DNA of 64,000 nucleotides from positions 13,175,962 to 13,239,961 of the forward strand of contig CM038720.1 in assembly GCA_021613375.1 (NCBI GenBank). The letters are read 5' to 3'. Under the pieces are notes generated by a model. The model was given only the letters and a program-made list of their open reading frames with translations, searched no databases and was not told where the DNA came from. Origin of the DNA: Megaleporinus macrocephalus (lineage: Eukaryota; Chordata; Actinopteri; Characiformes; Anostomidae). This document shows, in pieces, positions 10,451-23,653 of this stretch (position 1 is the stretch's first letter; each line of letters begins with the position of its first letter). A program made the position numbers and the translations under genes.

Positions 10451-12744
10451 AAAGCACAAGAAACTCTCTCGGTTCATCCAGTAAGCAGCAGAGGCATTAA
10501 GGAAATAAGCTGGCTGCCGCTTTAATAGCCCCTCAAAATTCCCAAGCATATGATTCATGTAAGTATTTTCTTGCTTCACATTTCACGAAAGCCTAAGAAT
10601 TCTGAGTGCAGCTGTGATGAACACGTTTGCTAAAACGACCATTTCTGATGCTACAGGCTTTTGTCGGTTGCAGCTTTCTGTGAAGAACCAATCTTTGGGC
10701 TCTTTTCACATCCCGCAGGGACTGAGTTTGTTTATTTTCCCAGCTCTGACCTCAGCAAACTGAGAGCTCAGTGTTTGGTCTTTGAATATGAGACTCATTC
10801 TGAATCAATCTAACATGAATTGTGCAGGGAGTTTAATGAAGTGACTGGCGGTGAGTCTCTTTTAGCACTTATGTCAACAATCAAGGATTGAGTATCAATC
10901 TAATCCGCACTGCGGCGGGTTGTCTCTGATTTCTAAAACACGGCACACGCTGAGCCAGAACAACGACGTTTGTGTCAAAATGATGAGAGCATAAAACACC
11001 CTGTACTGCGATCGACTGCGTTTTTTATACTGACACGCGCGAGAGAGGAAAACAGGCAGTGCCTATTGCCGGGGGCTGGTTGCTTCAGAGCTGAGCAATT
11101 GTCCCCTCTTCAAGGCCGGCCTAATTAAAAAAAAAGGCCCTGCAAAGATGATAATAAACAGCACCACATGAGCTCAGAGCCTCAACTCACACCCAGCCTC
11201 CGACGACTCTTAAACAGACCTGCTGTGCACCAAAAATGACAGTTGTGCTCCTGAAAGGATGGACAAATCTGTGAAGGCAAATGAGGAGGGCAGCAGCTGT
11301 CTGAGACCATTTACTTCAGAGCATTGATGTGTTGATGGCGCAGTTGATGTTTTACCCCTATAACCCCTTTAAACTGGAAGCGTGTGCCTCTGAGCTCTGA
11401 GCTGTGAAGAAAACAAGAAAACCAAGATCAGAATCTTCATTTCAATGAACATGATCACATGGGTACATCATTGTCTCAGTCGGACTCTGTCAAAACACTG
11501 TATGAAACACATTAGAACAGATGTAAATAAGCATAAATACAGTACAAAGTAGCAGGAATATCTTCTGACAGAAGTAGATCATATCTTGAGCTCCAGTTTG
11601 AAGAGCAAAGTGTAGTTCTAGATTTCTCCTGGACGCCCCAGACATTGTATGAATGTATTCAGTTCCTTCAGCAGCAATCTTGATTCAGCTTAATGAAGTA
11701 CTGAGCAGTCAAAGCAGGTATTAGATGAGAACTGTTAATAACACTGGGTTGTTTTCACAAGGAGAAGCTTGGAAAGGTTTATTTACACACACTGATGTAT
11801 GTAAAACCACTTACTGTATTGATGCTATTTAAAGATAAAAAAAATAAAGTGTTTTGCTGAACAAATAAAAGTTTCCTAGAAAAATAGCTGTTTTAATATA
11901 ATAATGCCTATAACTTTGTCTGGAAAAGCTTAAGACAGGGGTGCTTAGATGTACAACCTTGGAGAGTGCAGGTCCAACATACCTGCCTCTAATATTCAGA
12001 TACCCTTCAGTTTCCTTTCCAGGATTGGGAGCCCATAGCCAAAGGTCACCACGCCCAATGTTGGACAACATGGACCGTGAAGTAGCGGAACTGCATTCTG
12101 TGGTGATGAGGCTTCATCCTGTATCCTTGGGATGAGTTGAAGCAGAGCTTGTGATCCAGAACTAATCCTCCGGCATCAGTACCTGACCTCACCAATGATC
12201 TTGTGGTTGAATCAAATCCTTACAACAATGTTCCAACATCTAGTCTTCTCAGAATAGTAGTTCTGCCTCAACGAGTAGAGGAATGCATACTGTTTAATCT
12301 TCGATAAGTGTACAATTGAAAGGTTAGTTATGTAGGTCAGCCCTAGGCCCAAGTCTTTAAGTGCGCAGACCCCTGCGGATCCTGCTGGATATGGACAGCA
12401 GGGGCGAAGCTGCTTCCCTGGACAGCAGGACTTTGACCCAACTGGTGGTGGTGGGGACGAGGATGGAGTGAGTCGATACAGCAGCACCTGAATGCAGCAG
12501 AGAGGGAACGTAAGTTGAAACCTTTTAAAGCCCTTGAATAATAGCCTTCATTTCAAGAGATAAGCAGGTGTCTACAACCTTTTAGACATATTGGAGCAAC
12601 ATACTTCATTATAATATAATATTAGGGTCAGTCACAGGTCAGTGAGCAGTAGGTTGTTCATTTTTAATGCACAGCTAGACTTAAGGAACTAATAAGCTGG
12701 CCAAGCAAACTTTGTGATGCAAATCTTTTTAAACATAGCATACA
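10451..12744. other. No gene; repeat-free block at about 10.6-11.3 kb
   Basis: 10560-11330 has balanced composition, no recognised repeat and motifs such as GGCCTAATTAAAA, so it is a candidate conserved non-coding block. 11330-12744 shows nothing definite. A GGTGGTGGTGGGGACGAGG stretch near 12440 weakly resembles 23365 and could be an old repeat. Confidence 0.35.
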
Positions 12745-12840
12745 TCAGAGCCCACTGCTCTGCACATTTTAGTGTTTTCCCTTCTCCCAACATGCCTGAT
12801 CCAACTAATCAAGCTCATTAACATACCAGAGCATGTACAC
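12745..12840. mobile_element. hAT-type MITE fragment
   Basis: CTGCACATTTTAGTGTTTTC and CCCAACATGCCTGATCCAAC match the inner part of the hAT-like MITE family represented at 3175-3346. Terminal repeats are lost. Confidence 0.55.
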
Positions 12841-14264
12841 ATGCAAACATCAGTGCAGAAAAAACTGAGCTAGGCTTTTGAATGTGGCCATAAATGTTAA
12901 AACTCTGAAAAATCACATCTACAATAACGCTAGTTTCTGCTAATGCCCCTGTGGGCTTCCAATATCATTCTAATAATTAGCGCTAAGCATTTATTGGCCA
13001 TTTTAGATTGAACAGACATTTGACTACATGTTTCATTTGAAGCGTGTAACAGACATTAGCAATGTTTAATGGTGAGTAGCTCCTTAAAGAGCCTGACATA
13101 GTGCTGCTGTAAATTGGTTAACCTCCGGACATCCAGATAGGCTGGAGTGACATCTCCATGGGAACATAGAGTTCTTTCAATGAGATAAACATGGAGAGAT
13201 TTAGGTTTAGATTTTTTTTACCCAGAGTACATAGAAGGAACACAGAAGCCGGAGAACATTGGTCAGTTTCCTAAACAGTTCAATGAGTAAATAAGAAGAC
13301 CTTGAAACATAATGATGACACTATGTATACTGTTTAAGCAAAACCTTTGCTGTAAACGCTGTATAACCAGTGCTGTAAATGAAGCTCTTGATGCTCTTGA
13401 TTTAAAGTTGCAATACCCTTTGTGATGATGTAAATGCCTCTTGCATATCACCAACACTGTTGTTATGATATATAGACTATATTAAAAGGTCTGTGGGACA
13501 CAATCTAGATGAATGACTGGGAATTAATAATTACGTACCTGTATAGAGGTGAGGATCCGTAAGTCTGCTTGGTCCAGGAGCATCTTGGCATGGCGCGGTG
13601 CAAGGTCAGGTACATTTGCTGATCAGTATTGATTGAGTTCACATGCTCGCTCATCACAACTTATAACTAAGCACACAGTACCCACTTACTTCACCACCAA
13701 ATCTAGTTATTCAACATACAAGTAGACTATGAAAAAAACAAGAACTCTTTTAATGAAAAAACAATATATTTCAGTTTTCTGTGCTTTCATACACTTCAAA
13801 TTTTGGAACATGTTCCAATGTTATTTTACCAACAGTTTGTGATTAATATTAAATTTTTCTATTACCTGAATAAACCCTGGACTGATATCTGTTATTATTA
13901 TGAACATTTAATACCATTTCATGTGTTAAAATTACAATTATCACTAAAATATATATCACCAAATATGTTGGTGATATTGGATGCCATTTACTTAAAAACT
14001 GAACAGTAGAATCATTTCATAATTCATATGTGCATAGTTTTATGCTGACTTTATGGATTACCTATTAGAAATGACTATTTTATGAAGGTGTGAATTTTGC
14101 TTGTGAACTAAATGTTTTTTTCTCAGGTCTCATGTGCAATGAGTCTTAGCAACATGTGTACAGTAGACGCCTAGTTTAACTGTGTATTGGCAATAGGCGG
14201 CTGGCTTAACCGGAGTTCAAAGTTAATGGGGGAACAGGCAAGTGTGCAACGGGAATCAGTGAAT
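12841..14264. other. No recognisable gene or repeat
   Basis: AT-rich sequence without coding signature. Short frames at 13263 (minus) and 13803 (plus) carry no motif. Confidence 0.45.
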
Positions 14265-14737
14265 CAGTGAATGTGTGCTCATAAAAAACACCAATCCAAT
14301 ACTCGAGCACAGAAAGCAGTAGAAGGTGATTCACATGGCGCGCAAGGACAGCTATCGACTCGAGAATTAAAAAAAGGAGGTTTGAGCACGATTAATGATA
14401 AACATGCACGCAGGACTTCTTTCTGTGCTCACGAGTTTCACATTTACGCTCGCGGGAGGGATATTTACACACACCAATTGTTAAATGTCATATTTTGCAT
14501 CTTGAGTTTTTGAGTCCCTAGTTGTACATTGACAATTGACAACTCCAACACCAACAATTACCTTTGAAACTGCGTTTAGCACCGTCCTCCATTTAAAACC
14601 AGTCACAGTATGAAGACGGACCAAGAGAGAAGAAAACCAAATTCGTTACTTTCGTTCTGACGGCTCTCCATTTGTAGCCTGTGTGAAGAGTTTAAAACTA
14701 GCACTATGATTAGTCGAAGTCTTCTTTTCCCAACAGG
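14265..14737 (+). repeat. Family D element, truncated copy
   Basis: Parallels 25990-26360 over several hundred bp: GTGCTCACGAGTTT, GTCATATTTTGCATCTTGAG, ACCTTTGAAACTGCGTTTAG, ATTTAAAACCAGTCACAGTA, GAAGACGGA and AAGTCTTCTTTTCCCAA. The outer ends seen at 25.36 and 26.46 kb are absent, so this copy is internal only. Confidence 0.75.
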
Positions 14738-15694
14738 TTGCTGCCCAGTGTGCTTACACCCATAGACAAGTTGCCTAGAGCGGGAATGCAGAGACAGTTG
14801 AACTCAAAGCCATCAATGACTTTTCGCGTATTTTGAAGTGACAAATCGTAGCAGCGTAGTTTGATGTCTAAATGCTTATCGGTTAGCAGATCTGGAGATA
14901 ACCACTTGGCCCGATAGAACACAGAGGCCAGATGGAACCTGGAGGCAGGCCTATAATACCGTGCAGTTTGGCGCAACCATGTTAGACCATGTTTAGATCT
15001 CCTCAAAGGAATGTCTGTACCACGGTATCCTCCCTCTTCATTTTAACAGCAAGAAAGGAAGGTACAACAGGTTCAAAGATGGGTTTAAGGTTTTGAGTAG
15101 CTTCACAGCTACAGCGTCCATTGTAGGCTGACTATGGTCCATGGAGTTACTTCTAACTAGCTCTGTTCTTTTTCTATTTCATAGGCATATATAAATACTT
15201 TTTGAGTGCACTGTTAATAAAGAAGAGTACTGGAAACTCGAAGACCTTGGACCCTCTGTCCTAATTGCAAGCCTCCTGACTTGGGTCCATCTACCACGCC
15301 TGCTCACACCCTTAGTGTCTGAGCAAGTTTTCACTTCCAGTCCCATTATAGCATCTAAGTTCTAGCAGTGGTATGAAAAACTAATCTTTAAACTGTTCAA
15401 AGTAGAAAAGGAAATACTGTAGTCCACTTTTAATGTGCGGTAAAATAACACAATTTATTTCAAGTAATATCGATTAATTTTTAATGTAATGCTCATAAAA
15501 AATAAAAGGCAACAGCAACGAGTTACATTTTGATATGACTGAGGATCTAATTGTAGAAGTGACACTGTAAGCGTCGACCTCTCTATAATAGCTGAGCCAC
15601 TGTGTGCTGTATCATAACAGCTCACTATTAGCTTTGAATTAGTTTCACAGCACTCCAAGCAATATATTGTCGCTGTCCAGAGAAAAAGCAGTCC
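14738..15694. other. No recognised gene; unassigned 98-codon frame
   Basis: The minus strand has an open frame (14710-15006) with no motif I recognise; its 3' end runs into the family D repeat, which argues against a real exon. Around 15185-15250, ATATAAATA and AATAAAGAAG spaced as in a long terminal repeat are visible, but no paired repeat is. Confidence 0.35.
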
Positions 15695-15845
15695 AAAGTA
15701 GTGACTATACAAGTGAGGCCAAAATTTTGCTGTGCTTTCAATGTAAGTTGACGTAAAGACGTTTATTCCAAGTAAATTTGGAGCATTTCTATTGGTCCAT
15801 TCATGATGAAAAGCATGTTTTTTCATTGGACAGCTGCAATACAGC
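15695..15845 (+). repeat. Family A short repeat copy
   Basis: Carries ACAAGTGAGGCCAAAA, a diverged middle, TTGGAGCATTTCTATTGGTC and the end TTTTTTCATTGGACAGC, in the same order as the copies at 9.9 and 37.6 kb. Confidence 0.7.
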
Positions 15846-18800
15846 AGTTACTGAAAAATAAACCTTAATGTGTAATGCTGTGAGTCTACAGGGGTTATAG
15901 GACAGCAGTGCCGGCTCTGGTCTTTCAAGGCGTGGTCATTTTAGTTATAATGTATGCAGCATTGTCTTTGCATAGATGGTGAAGTATAGCATAATACGGT
16001 ATGAGTCTGTGTATAGTGTAAGCATCCTTCCTTTGACCTCTCCACGTGAAGCTTAAAGTTAGTGTGGAGTCGTCAGGTGCTCTCCAGAGAGTGGGCTGGA
16101 ATTGGCCTACGTGTACAGGACGGCCGCGGTAGCATTCCATTTTATCCATAATGCATAGAACATCTATTTAATCTCCCTTGGCCAGGAGCGCGCTGTTTGT
16201 TTCTGTGACATTGAGGTGGCAGCCCAGATTGCGTGATACGCTCCCGATGGCCGGTGGGTAATTTTCCAGTGCCACTATGTAAACAGCAGTGTCATGATCT
16301 GCCTGTGATTATACAGGCTTGACCGGCCGAGGCCGCTGTGTTCCTCATTGAATTCTCATTAAAGCCCCTGCAATCAGAGTACGCAATGAATGCTAATATC
16401 ATAATTACTCCACTGTCGGGGCAGAAGCTCCTTATCAAGAGCCACTCGTGGAAAGCTTTAAGCCCACTAAGGCTTGAAGTGCGGCAGTGAGAGCTAGCAT
16501 GAAAGTAGCTGTCTTAATTCTAATTACTTAACATGCGAGTTTTGAATTAGGCCATGAAAGTCAATTTAACTTATCGTGCGCGAAGCCGTGCTAGTAAGTT
16601 TTTTTTTTTTTCACATTATGCTAAGGGCAGGGGCTGGTTTGACCACTGAGAGACAGCACCAAAAACCTAGCACAACAGATGACTCGTTTTTCCTCCTTTC
16701 CTCAGAAAGAACAGCATTTCTGTAGAGCTCACAGGAAGGATTGCGGCTGTAACTAGCCTAAACACATGTTGGGGTGTCATTTTGAAGTAAATCCGCGCAG
16801 CCGGCTTGTGCCACTTTTGGATCTGGATGTGATTATGTGTGTCCCGTACTGAAAATGTGTCAAGGATTTAAGGTGGCAACATGCTGTGGACCACAGGATA
16901 AACCAAGCTTACTTCAAAAAGGGAAATCCTGGCTCCCAAATCCTTCAGCAGCGTCTCTCTCGTTCTCCCACTCTTGGGTAACAGTCGTGAGAGTGTGGAC
17001 TTCTGTAGTTGGTCATTGGTGGTCTGGCTTTGTTGTTGGAAAATTACGAAAACAGTGTTTGGCAAAGAAGTAAACCATCCCAACTCTAAGAAAACGGCCC
17101 TCAGGTGGAAAAAAACCCCAACAAATTCACACTTCAAGCTACCAGTTTCTTTTTTTCATTGAATTCTCCTCCTTCCTGACAAACAGGGTCTGAGTGGGGC
17201 TTATTTTTAGACCAGTGGTTACATGATGCAGGCCAGGCCACCTTAACTTCTAAGAGTATTTAATCTTATACACATCAAATTTATTCTTATACAAATTATA
17301 CAAAAAGCTTAGAAAATCCCTCAACAAATCACTGCCAGTCCTGTAGTGGGCAGTATACTGTTACATCAGAGGTACAAGTTGAAGTATTCGTCTTATTATT
17401 ATTATAGTTTTGTCCATTTCCATTATGCTGGTATGCAAATAACTGATGTACAATCAGTGCAAAACACACTAATTCCTTTACCTCTCGTGTAGTCAGATGC
17501 AACCTAGTCCAGTCTATTGTTGAATAAGAAAGATGAGTTATGGATGTGATAAAAAATAAAGGAAAAGTCTTCTTTTGGGTTTGCTTTTTTAGGCAGCTTG
17601 CTTTGTGTACTACTCACTTCGTCAGCTGCCTCCGGCAATGCCATGGTCTTGGCCTACAAACCGAGAGGCTCTGCACCTTCTCAGCTAAAACCGATAAGCT
17701 GTGTAAACAACAATCTGCAATATATAAAACATTCCTACAGCAGCTGTGGCTGATGGTTGAATGTAAAGGTCACTGCACAACAGACATGGCATGTCATACA
17801 ATTCCAGAACCTTGTTTTTCAGTAGTGGTTTTAGTGTATTGGTCCACTCTGAGCACTGTTTAATTTCTCAGCATGTCACAGCACGCCACTCAGCATTTTG
17901 CCATTACTACTTTACATTAAAGCCATACTGAGACCAAATAAAGTGGCATCAGATCACATGTAGCTTGAAATTCATACAGAGAAAGGCAACCTTTTTTTAG
18001 GCGAAGAGACAAAGAGTAATGACGTCACCTCAGCTAACATTACTATCATGTTTCGGCTCATATCTTTCAAAATAGTCAGTTTGTAAAAATGGTTGTAAAC
18101 TGTTGGCAGGTGCAGTATGTGATGCTGCATGCTGTAGTACATTAAAATTATGCAAGTAAAGCATAAAAACTAACTTTAAGCTAGCCAGCATCATACAGAG
18201 GTGACCTGCTATGTCACCTTAAGGGATGGATATAGGAGACAAATGACTTTTGGATGTAAAACAACATTCAGCACCATTTTTGCTAGACTCAGAGAACCTG
18301 CTATGGTTTTTCACTTGCATTTATTTCATCAGGTTTAAAAGTATTATGGCCATCTGTCTATTTATTGCTCACTTCTGTTTTTTTCTATTTCACCCAATAA
18401 AAATTATTTAGATTTACATCAGTTGTAAAATATGGTTCTTATTAAAAAACTAATTAAATTCTGAATAAAAATTAAAAACTCATCAAAAGTATTAGAAAAA
18501 AAACATATTATACATCAATACATACACTCTTACACACTTTATATACACACACTTAATAATACCATGATATAATTTTTTGCCATATTGCTCTTTTCCATTT
18601 AATTCATTATTAAAACTGCTGCTATGTAACATTTTACTGTCGAGCAGCTAACTGAAATGTCATCTTCATTTAGCAGGCTGGCTAGTGATAACAGACTGAC
18701 TGAACAAGAGACCTATTTTAGGGCTTATTTTAAATAAACAAATATGACAAACCAATACTATTATCCACCATTAGGATACCATTTACTCCTACTAACTCAA

Positions 18801-18970
18801 ATTGTTTTATTTTGTAACACTGTTAAAAGTAGTTCTAAAAAACATGAAAATGGTTTAACTGAGTAGTTTAAGTTAAAAAAATAATTTAATTTGCTAGCAT
18901 CCATGCAAACTGAGGCAGCCTTCATAGATTTTTCATCATTTTAGCATAATTCAGTGTTTGAATACAGCGG
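15846..18970. other. No gene; repeat-free block at about 16.1-16.6 kb
   Basis: 16140-16600 has balanced composition with homeodomain-like cores (CATAATTACTCC, TTCTAATTACTT) and no repeat signature, so it could be a conserved non-coding element. 16600-18970 is increasingly AT-rich. Short frames near 16837-17162 and 17540-17863 have no family motif. Confidence 0.4.
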
Positions 18971-18974
18971 TTAA

Positions 18975-19330
18975 GTTTAGAGTGGTTTGATGTGAAATGG
19001 TTAATTTGTGGAGAAACTTACAGGGTCCAATTTCTTTACAGTAGTGGTGATGGACATCATCACGCCTATGACACAAATATAACCATTTTTTTTGCTATCT
19101 AAAACCACCAGTGAACCTACATGGGTTTGAGTTTTATATTTAATATTGATTATTGTAAAACATTGGTAAAGGTTTTCTTTAGGTTATATTCGCAGCACTC
19201 AATATCTTTAAACTTATATCTATTTACTATCATTTCATATAAAAAGGTTTCTTTGAGGAAGCTTTTAGAGGCCTCTTCAGATGTCTGCTTTCCATAACCA
19301 CCACTGAATGACTTTGTTTACCTTAACCAT
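18975..19330 (+). repeat. Family C dispersed repeat copy
   Basis: The core GTTTGATGTGAAATGGTTAA, GTGGAGAAACTTACAGG, TTTCTTTACAGTAGTGGTGA is shared with 41880-42000 and, in reverse, 44965-45090. Ends are not clear and there is no coding capacity. Confidence 0.6.
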
Positions 19331-19482
19331 TTATCTTTACCATTTAATTAGGGATACATTAGGAAATGTCATTGGATTTAATGGCATCCTAATTATTTAT
19401 TAAATGACTTTCTTTAAAAAAAAAATGTACATTTGCTCCATAATTTGGGCACAATATTTTTTAATTGACTTTGTGACCTCTT

Positions 19483-19486
<4 letters not shown>

Positions 19487-19568
<82 letters not shown>
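19487..19568. repeat. (TA)n microsatellite
   Basis: About 82 bp of TA dinucleotides in AT-rich surroundings, with no transposon end recognisable on either side. Confidence 0.95.
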
Positions 19569-19573
<5 letters not shown>

Positions 19574-19917
19574 CATATAAGAATTAAACTAAGAATTAAA
19601 CTAAAACCAAGATGAAAACTTAATGAATATGTGACTTAAATTCCATATATTTAGGAGGGGTCAATATTTTTAAGGGTCTGGTCATTAAAAAAAATTTTCA
19701 TAATGGATGACTAATGAAAAAACATGTTTCAGTAAAATGTTAAATAGATTCACACACTAATGCAAAGGTAATAAAAGTGTTCTAATGGCTAAAGTGGAGT
19801 TATAGTGGACGTGGGCTGGCTAACAAGTTATTAATTATGTAATACTTACATACACATAAGATCAGCGGGACACAACTGTCACATTCATGAAATCCTCTAG
19901 GCCTGTTTATTAAAAAG
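19569..19917. other. No recognisable gene or repeat
   Basis: AT-rich sequence between a TA array and a Tc1-like end fragment; no coding frame or motif seen. Confidence 0.45.
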
Positions 19918-20015
19918 GATACACATGTGGACAGAATTGTTGGTACCCTTCATTTAAAGAACGAAAAACCCACAATGGTCACTGAAACATGAACTGTCAG
20001 TCCACATACCTCAAA
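19918..20015 (+). mobile_element. Tc1-like terminal fragment
   Basis: GAATTGTTGGTACCCTTCAT, GAACGAAAAACCCACAATGG and TCACTGAAAC match what I remember of the inverted repeat of a common fish Tc1-like family. Only one end is present; no opposite terminus was found in the window. Confidence 0.55.
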
Positions 20016-21404
20016 CATGTAGATGTAGCCTTTTTAGACACTCACTTTTCTCTATTGGCTGTACTGCTAACACGTTTGGACTCTATAGAAATCACATCAT
20101 CAAAGAAAAGACATTAGGAGATCAGTGTGTAGTAGCTACTAAACTAACTAGCCACCTTGATTTAAACCCGCTAAAAATAATGTTAACTGGTGACTGTGTG
20201 CATCTTCAGGGTTTCAGGTGATGTCCTAATAATGAATTACAGTTTGGAAACATGTGGCGGCATTAGCATTAAAGCATGTTCAGCAAATTGTAAAAAAAAT
20301 AAATAAATAAATATTTGGTCATGAGCACATTTCGAAAAAATAATATTACATAAGAACAAGTTGCTTTCATTAGTTCACATTCCTGCAGTATTCAAATTTG
20401 CGCTCTAAAATAAATGGGACTCCAAGTTTAATCATAACTTTGTATCTTATTCATCACTGCATTTTTTTGTCATACAGCCTCTCTGGTCAGCCGTTTTGCA
20501 TTTGACATTGTTTAATGTATACCGTCCCGGGATGGGCGTATAAGGGGTGTGGAAGGTGTTGGATGAGTGGAGAAATGGGTGGGCTGTTGTGTCCCGACCA
20601 ATATTGTGACCAAACCTATGTCCTTGCATTAAAGTACTTTACAACTAAACCCTTAGATTTCTTTCCTGCTCTGCCTGAAGCCTACAGTTTCGAAGACTCC
20701 CACCCTCAGTTCATCTATGGGTCATGTAGAAACTGTGCATGACCTTTGCCCAAAAGGCTCCCACCCCTTACCGGTGGACTCAAAATATGTCATTACAGCA
20801 ACTACTCAAAATCTGATGCAAGTGCCCTTAGTGTGTTTCCTGATAAAGCATCAATCAAAAATGCTAATGTCTCTGAAGGGTAAGCTGAGGTGATCCAGCC
20901 ATGCTCTTTCAGAACCTACACTCTCATGCATTACTTTGGACTGGTACAGTATCCTGGCTGAATAGTAGCATTAAACTTCGGCACTGTGGTTGAGTGTGGT
21001 GTGCAGCATTCGCTTAAACAATGTAGAAAATAACACATTAAAGGAAGTAATTAACAAAAATCAAACAGCTGTTAGCGCTAACGGAGACGGTGCGTTTCCC
21101 CTCCATTATAGCTGTTGTGGCAGATGAAGTCACAGCAGCTCTAAACAGGCCGCTCAATTCTAAAATATGTTAATGCATGCTAATGTGTGGTAATGAAAAA
21201 AAGCGCCACCGCTGAAATTGTGCACTCAGCCACCGCGGCGACTTTATTTGGACCTTAACGCTGCATAAGCTAGCATAACGCAGCTTTAGAAAAGTTGTAC
21301 TTTGCCTCATTGTACTTTAATTGTCAACTCACTGAATCGTTTGCCACTTCTACAAGACATTTTAAGATGTCAAACTGCATTTTCTATCAAATCCATGGTC
21401 CGCA
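20016..21404. other. No recognisable gene; possible old retroelement at 20.5-20.8 kb
   Basis: 20520-20770 contains CGTATAAGGGGTGTGG and GCATTAAAGTAC spaced somewhat like a long terminal repeat, but no boundary dinucleotides or target duplication could be fixed. 21060-21300 is repeat-free. Nothing coding is supported. Confidence 0.35.
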
Positions 21405-21790
21405 AAAAATCGCTACAAGTTCAACAAATAAAGTGCAGTTTGAGCCACGAGGCAGAGAATAACTTTCACACCTCTGGTGTCTTATAGAATATGTACAATA
21501 TGCTGGAGGAAAGATTGAGTGGAAACTTCTTGAAGTCTTTGAGGACTGGAATTCTCCCCGCTATGCTATCCAACATCAACTGGCAGATCCCACCAACGCT
21601 TCTATGGCTGAAACCACCCCCCAGCAGTGTTTCAGCATTTTACTGCAAAGTGTTCTCAGAAGAGCGGAGGCTGTCACCATAGCAAACTCCCCACCAATGC
21701 CCATGAATTCAGAAGAATATGCTGGACAGAGAGGGGCCTACAAACTGTTGGACATCCAATAGCGGTTTGATTATGGTTTGAAATGTCTCG
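21405..21790 (+). repeat. Family E repeat, first copy
   Basis: GGCAGAGAATAAC, GCTGGAGGAAAGATTGAGTG, ACTGGAATTCT and TGGCTGAAA recur in the same order at 22705-22930, about 1.3 kb downstream and in the same orientation. The spacing differs internally, so the copies diverged well before now or came in separately. Confidence 0.75.
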
Positions 21791-22574
21791 TTCGTATCTT
21801 GGATTAGTCCTCAAATTTGTCACAGCTGTGACAAATTAAAGGGAGTACGCAGTAAAGTATCATTATAAAATCATCTTTAACAAAATGAAGAAGTAGAAAG
21901 TCCACAAGGGCAGATTAAGGACCCTGTCAATCACAGCCAAAATGGTCCCTAAACTAATAAATGAAAAACCACTCCAAATCTCTAAAAAGAACAAAAATAG
22001 GACAAAAGAGACCTGCCCAGCTCTCTGCCGGAGAAAAAGAACTGAAAATCCTGCAATCGCATGTTGCCCCCCTGGGTAAAGTTATTGGCCTTGATGAGGC
22101 TTCCAGTCCCACCCACTGCACCTGCCTGGCTAGCGGCAAAGACGCGTCACAGTGGCTCTGTTGTTAGTCTGAAGGAAGGATTTGGATCCTGATCATCAAC
22201 TTAAAAGGGCTCCCTCCACTGAAGGCTACAGATTGATCCCAACAAAAGCATCCTACAAAACAAGACTCTGTCTATGTTTGACTGTGTTTACTGTGTTGAT
22301 TCAAATGGATCCCGCTTAAATGGACACTCCCTGTTTCCATCACATTCTTACTCGCATTGAACAACAGTAGTCTCTACAGTGAGCTAAAGTTTGCAAGGTG
22401 GCATGGATGGGGATTTTATTGATACCAATATTCAAACCAACACTGCTTATCAATACTGATACTTATCGATACTCTTATTAAAACTACTGTACATAATTTG
22501 GTGCAAAGAACAGATACATGAAACGATGAAAAAGCTGTGGTCTCCTCTGTGTGGTTGCAATTCTCTACCATGTT
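21791..22574. other. No recognisable gene or repeat
   Basis: Open frames at 21954-22167 lie on both strands over the same DNA and have no motif. Nothing else seen. Confidence 0.45.
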
Positions 22575-23035
22575 GCTCAAACTGCTTCTTGTTTGAATTT
22601 TCAAGATCCACCTTAAATGGTGCCACAGCTTAATATTATTAACGCCTGAGAAACCAGAATGCAACTGCTGCGCCATTTAAGGTAGAACAGGAAAATTCAA
22701 GCAAGAAGCTCAAGTTTGAGCAACATGGCAGAGAATAACCTTCACACCTCCAAATATAGCCATATAGAATATGTGCATATGCAAAAATGCTGGAGGAAAG
22801 ATTGAGTGGAAATATCTTTCAGTTTTTGAGTACTGGAATTCTGACGGCGATGCCATTGAACATAACCAGTAGAACCCATCAGCCCTTCTGTGGCTGAAAG
22901 CAACAAAACCAGTAGTTTTAACACAAGGCTTCCTATTGACTGGCTTCTTGTTCGGAATTTTGCCATTCCACCTTAAATGACTTGTAGCAGTTTATTGTCT
23001 GAGGCACCAGAATGCAACTGCGATAGCGGTATCGT
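22575..23035 (+). repeat. Family B/E repeat, second copy with inverted ends
   Basis: 22578-22712 is a small palindrome: GCTTCTTGTTTGAATTTTC with CCACCTTAAATGG on the left, and GCCATTTAAGG with GAAAATTCAAGCAAGAAGC on the right. The family E body (22705-22930) follows, then another GGCTTCTTGTTCGGAATTTT with CCACCTTAAATG at 22940-22980. The CCACCTTAAATGG motif thus brackets the body and behaves like a terminal repeat. Confidence 0.7.
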
Positions 23036-23653
23036 TTGCTCAAAAGTCTATTGATATTTGGAGTTGACCTGTCAACGAAGTACCTGTTGTTGATATCCAT
23101 CCCTACTTCAGTTTGGCTTCTTTTCTCTGGTTGAGTTGCATTAATGCTAGCTTGGTTATGTTATTATTGTATTTCCTATGATCCCCCTTAAAGACAAATC
23201 ATTTTGATCCTGGATATGATTAAGGAATTTGAAGGATACAGTTATTTGGGACTTAAGGAGTCTTTTTGGCTTAGGCCCAGTCCTTGGTTCAGGTCCTGGG
23301 GCGTCAAGAGATTTGCATGTCCTCCTTGATCTGGACCCCTTCAACAACTCAACAGGGCCAACCTGGTGGTGGTGGCAAGGAAGGGAATGTCAAAATGTCA
23401 GCATCTGAAAGCAGCTGGAGGGACAGAAAAGTAGAGTCAGTTTAAAGAATGATGTAGGCCAGTGACTGGTTGGGAGTATTGAATGATTGAATGGCATAGT
23501 ATCGGAGTTCTCTGGCAGAACTTTGGCTAAAGCTTTCATATCAGTGGCAGAAGTCAGGTCAAGATTGATTGACACCACAGTGCTGGCCATTAGATGTATG
23601 CTGTATTTCCATGACATATGCTGGATTGTATGGTGACAGAACACGAACAAAAT
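23036..23653. other. No recognisable gene or repeat
   Basis: Mixed sequence; a GGTGGTGGTGGCAAGG stretch at 23365 weakly parallels 12440. The 116-codon minus frame at 23390-23740 runs into a SINE-like repeat and is not a gene. Confidence 0.4.

Noticed and set aside
14710..15006. 98-codon minus-strand frame beginning MRRSKHGLTWLRQ
   Set aside because: Looks protein-like at first, but matches no family I know, its C-terminus lies in a dispersed repeat, and no splice signals or neighbours support it.
20520..20770. Possible solo LTR
   Set aside because: TATA-like and polyadenylation-like words are present, but no TG..CA ends, partner or target duplication could be found.
12360..23410. Similarity between about 12360-12500 and 23240-23410 (GGTGGTGG region)
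   Set aside because: Shared words are few and low in complexity; not enough to call a repeat family by eye.
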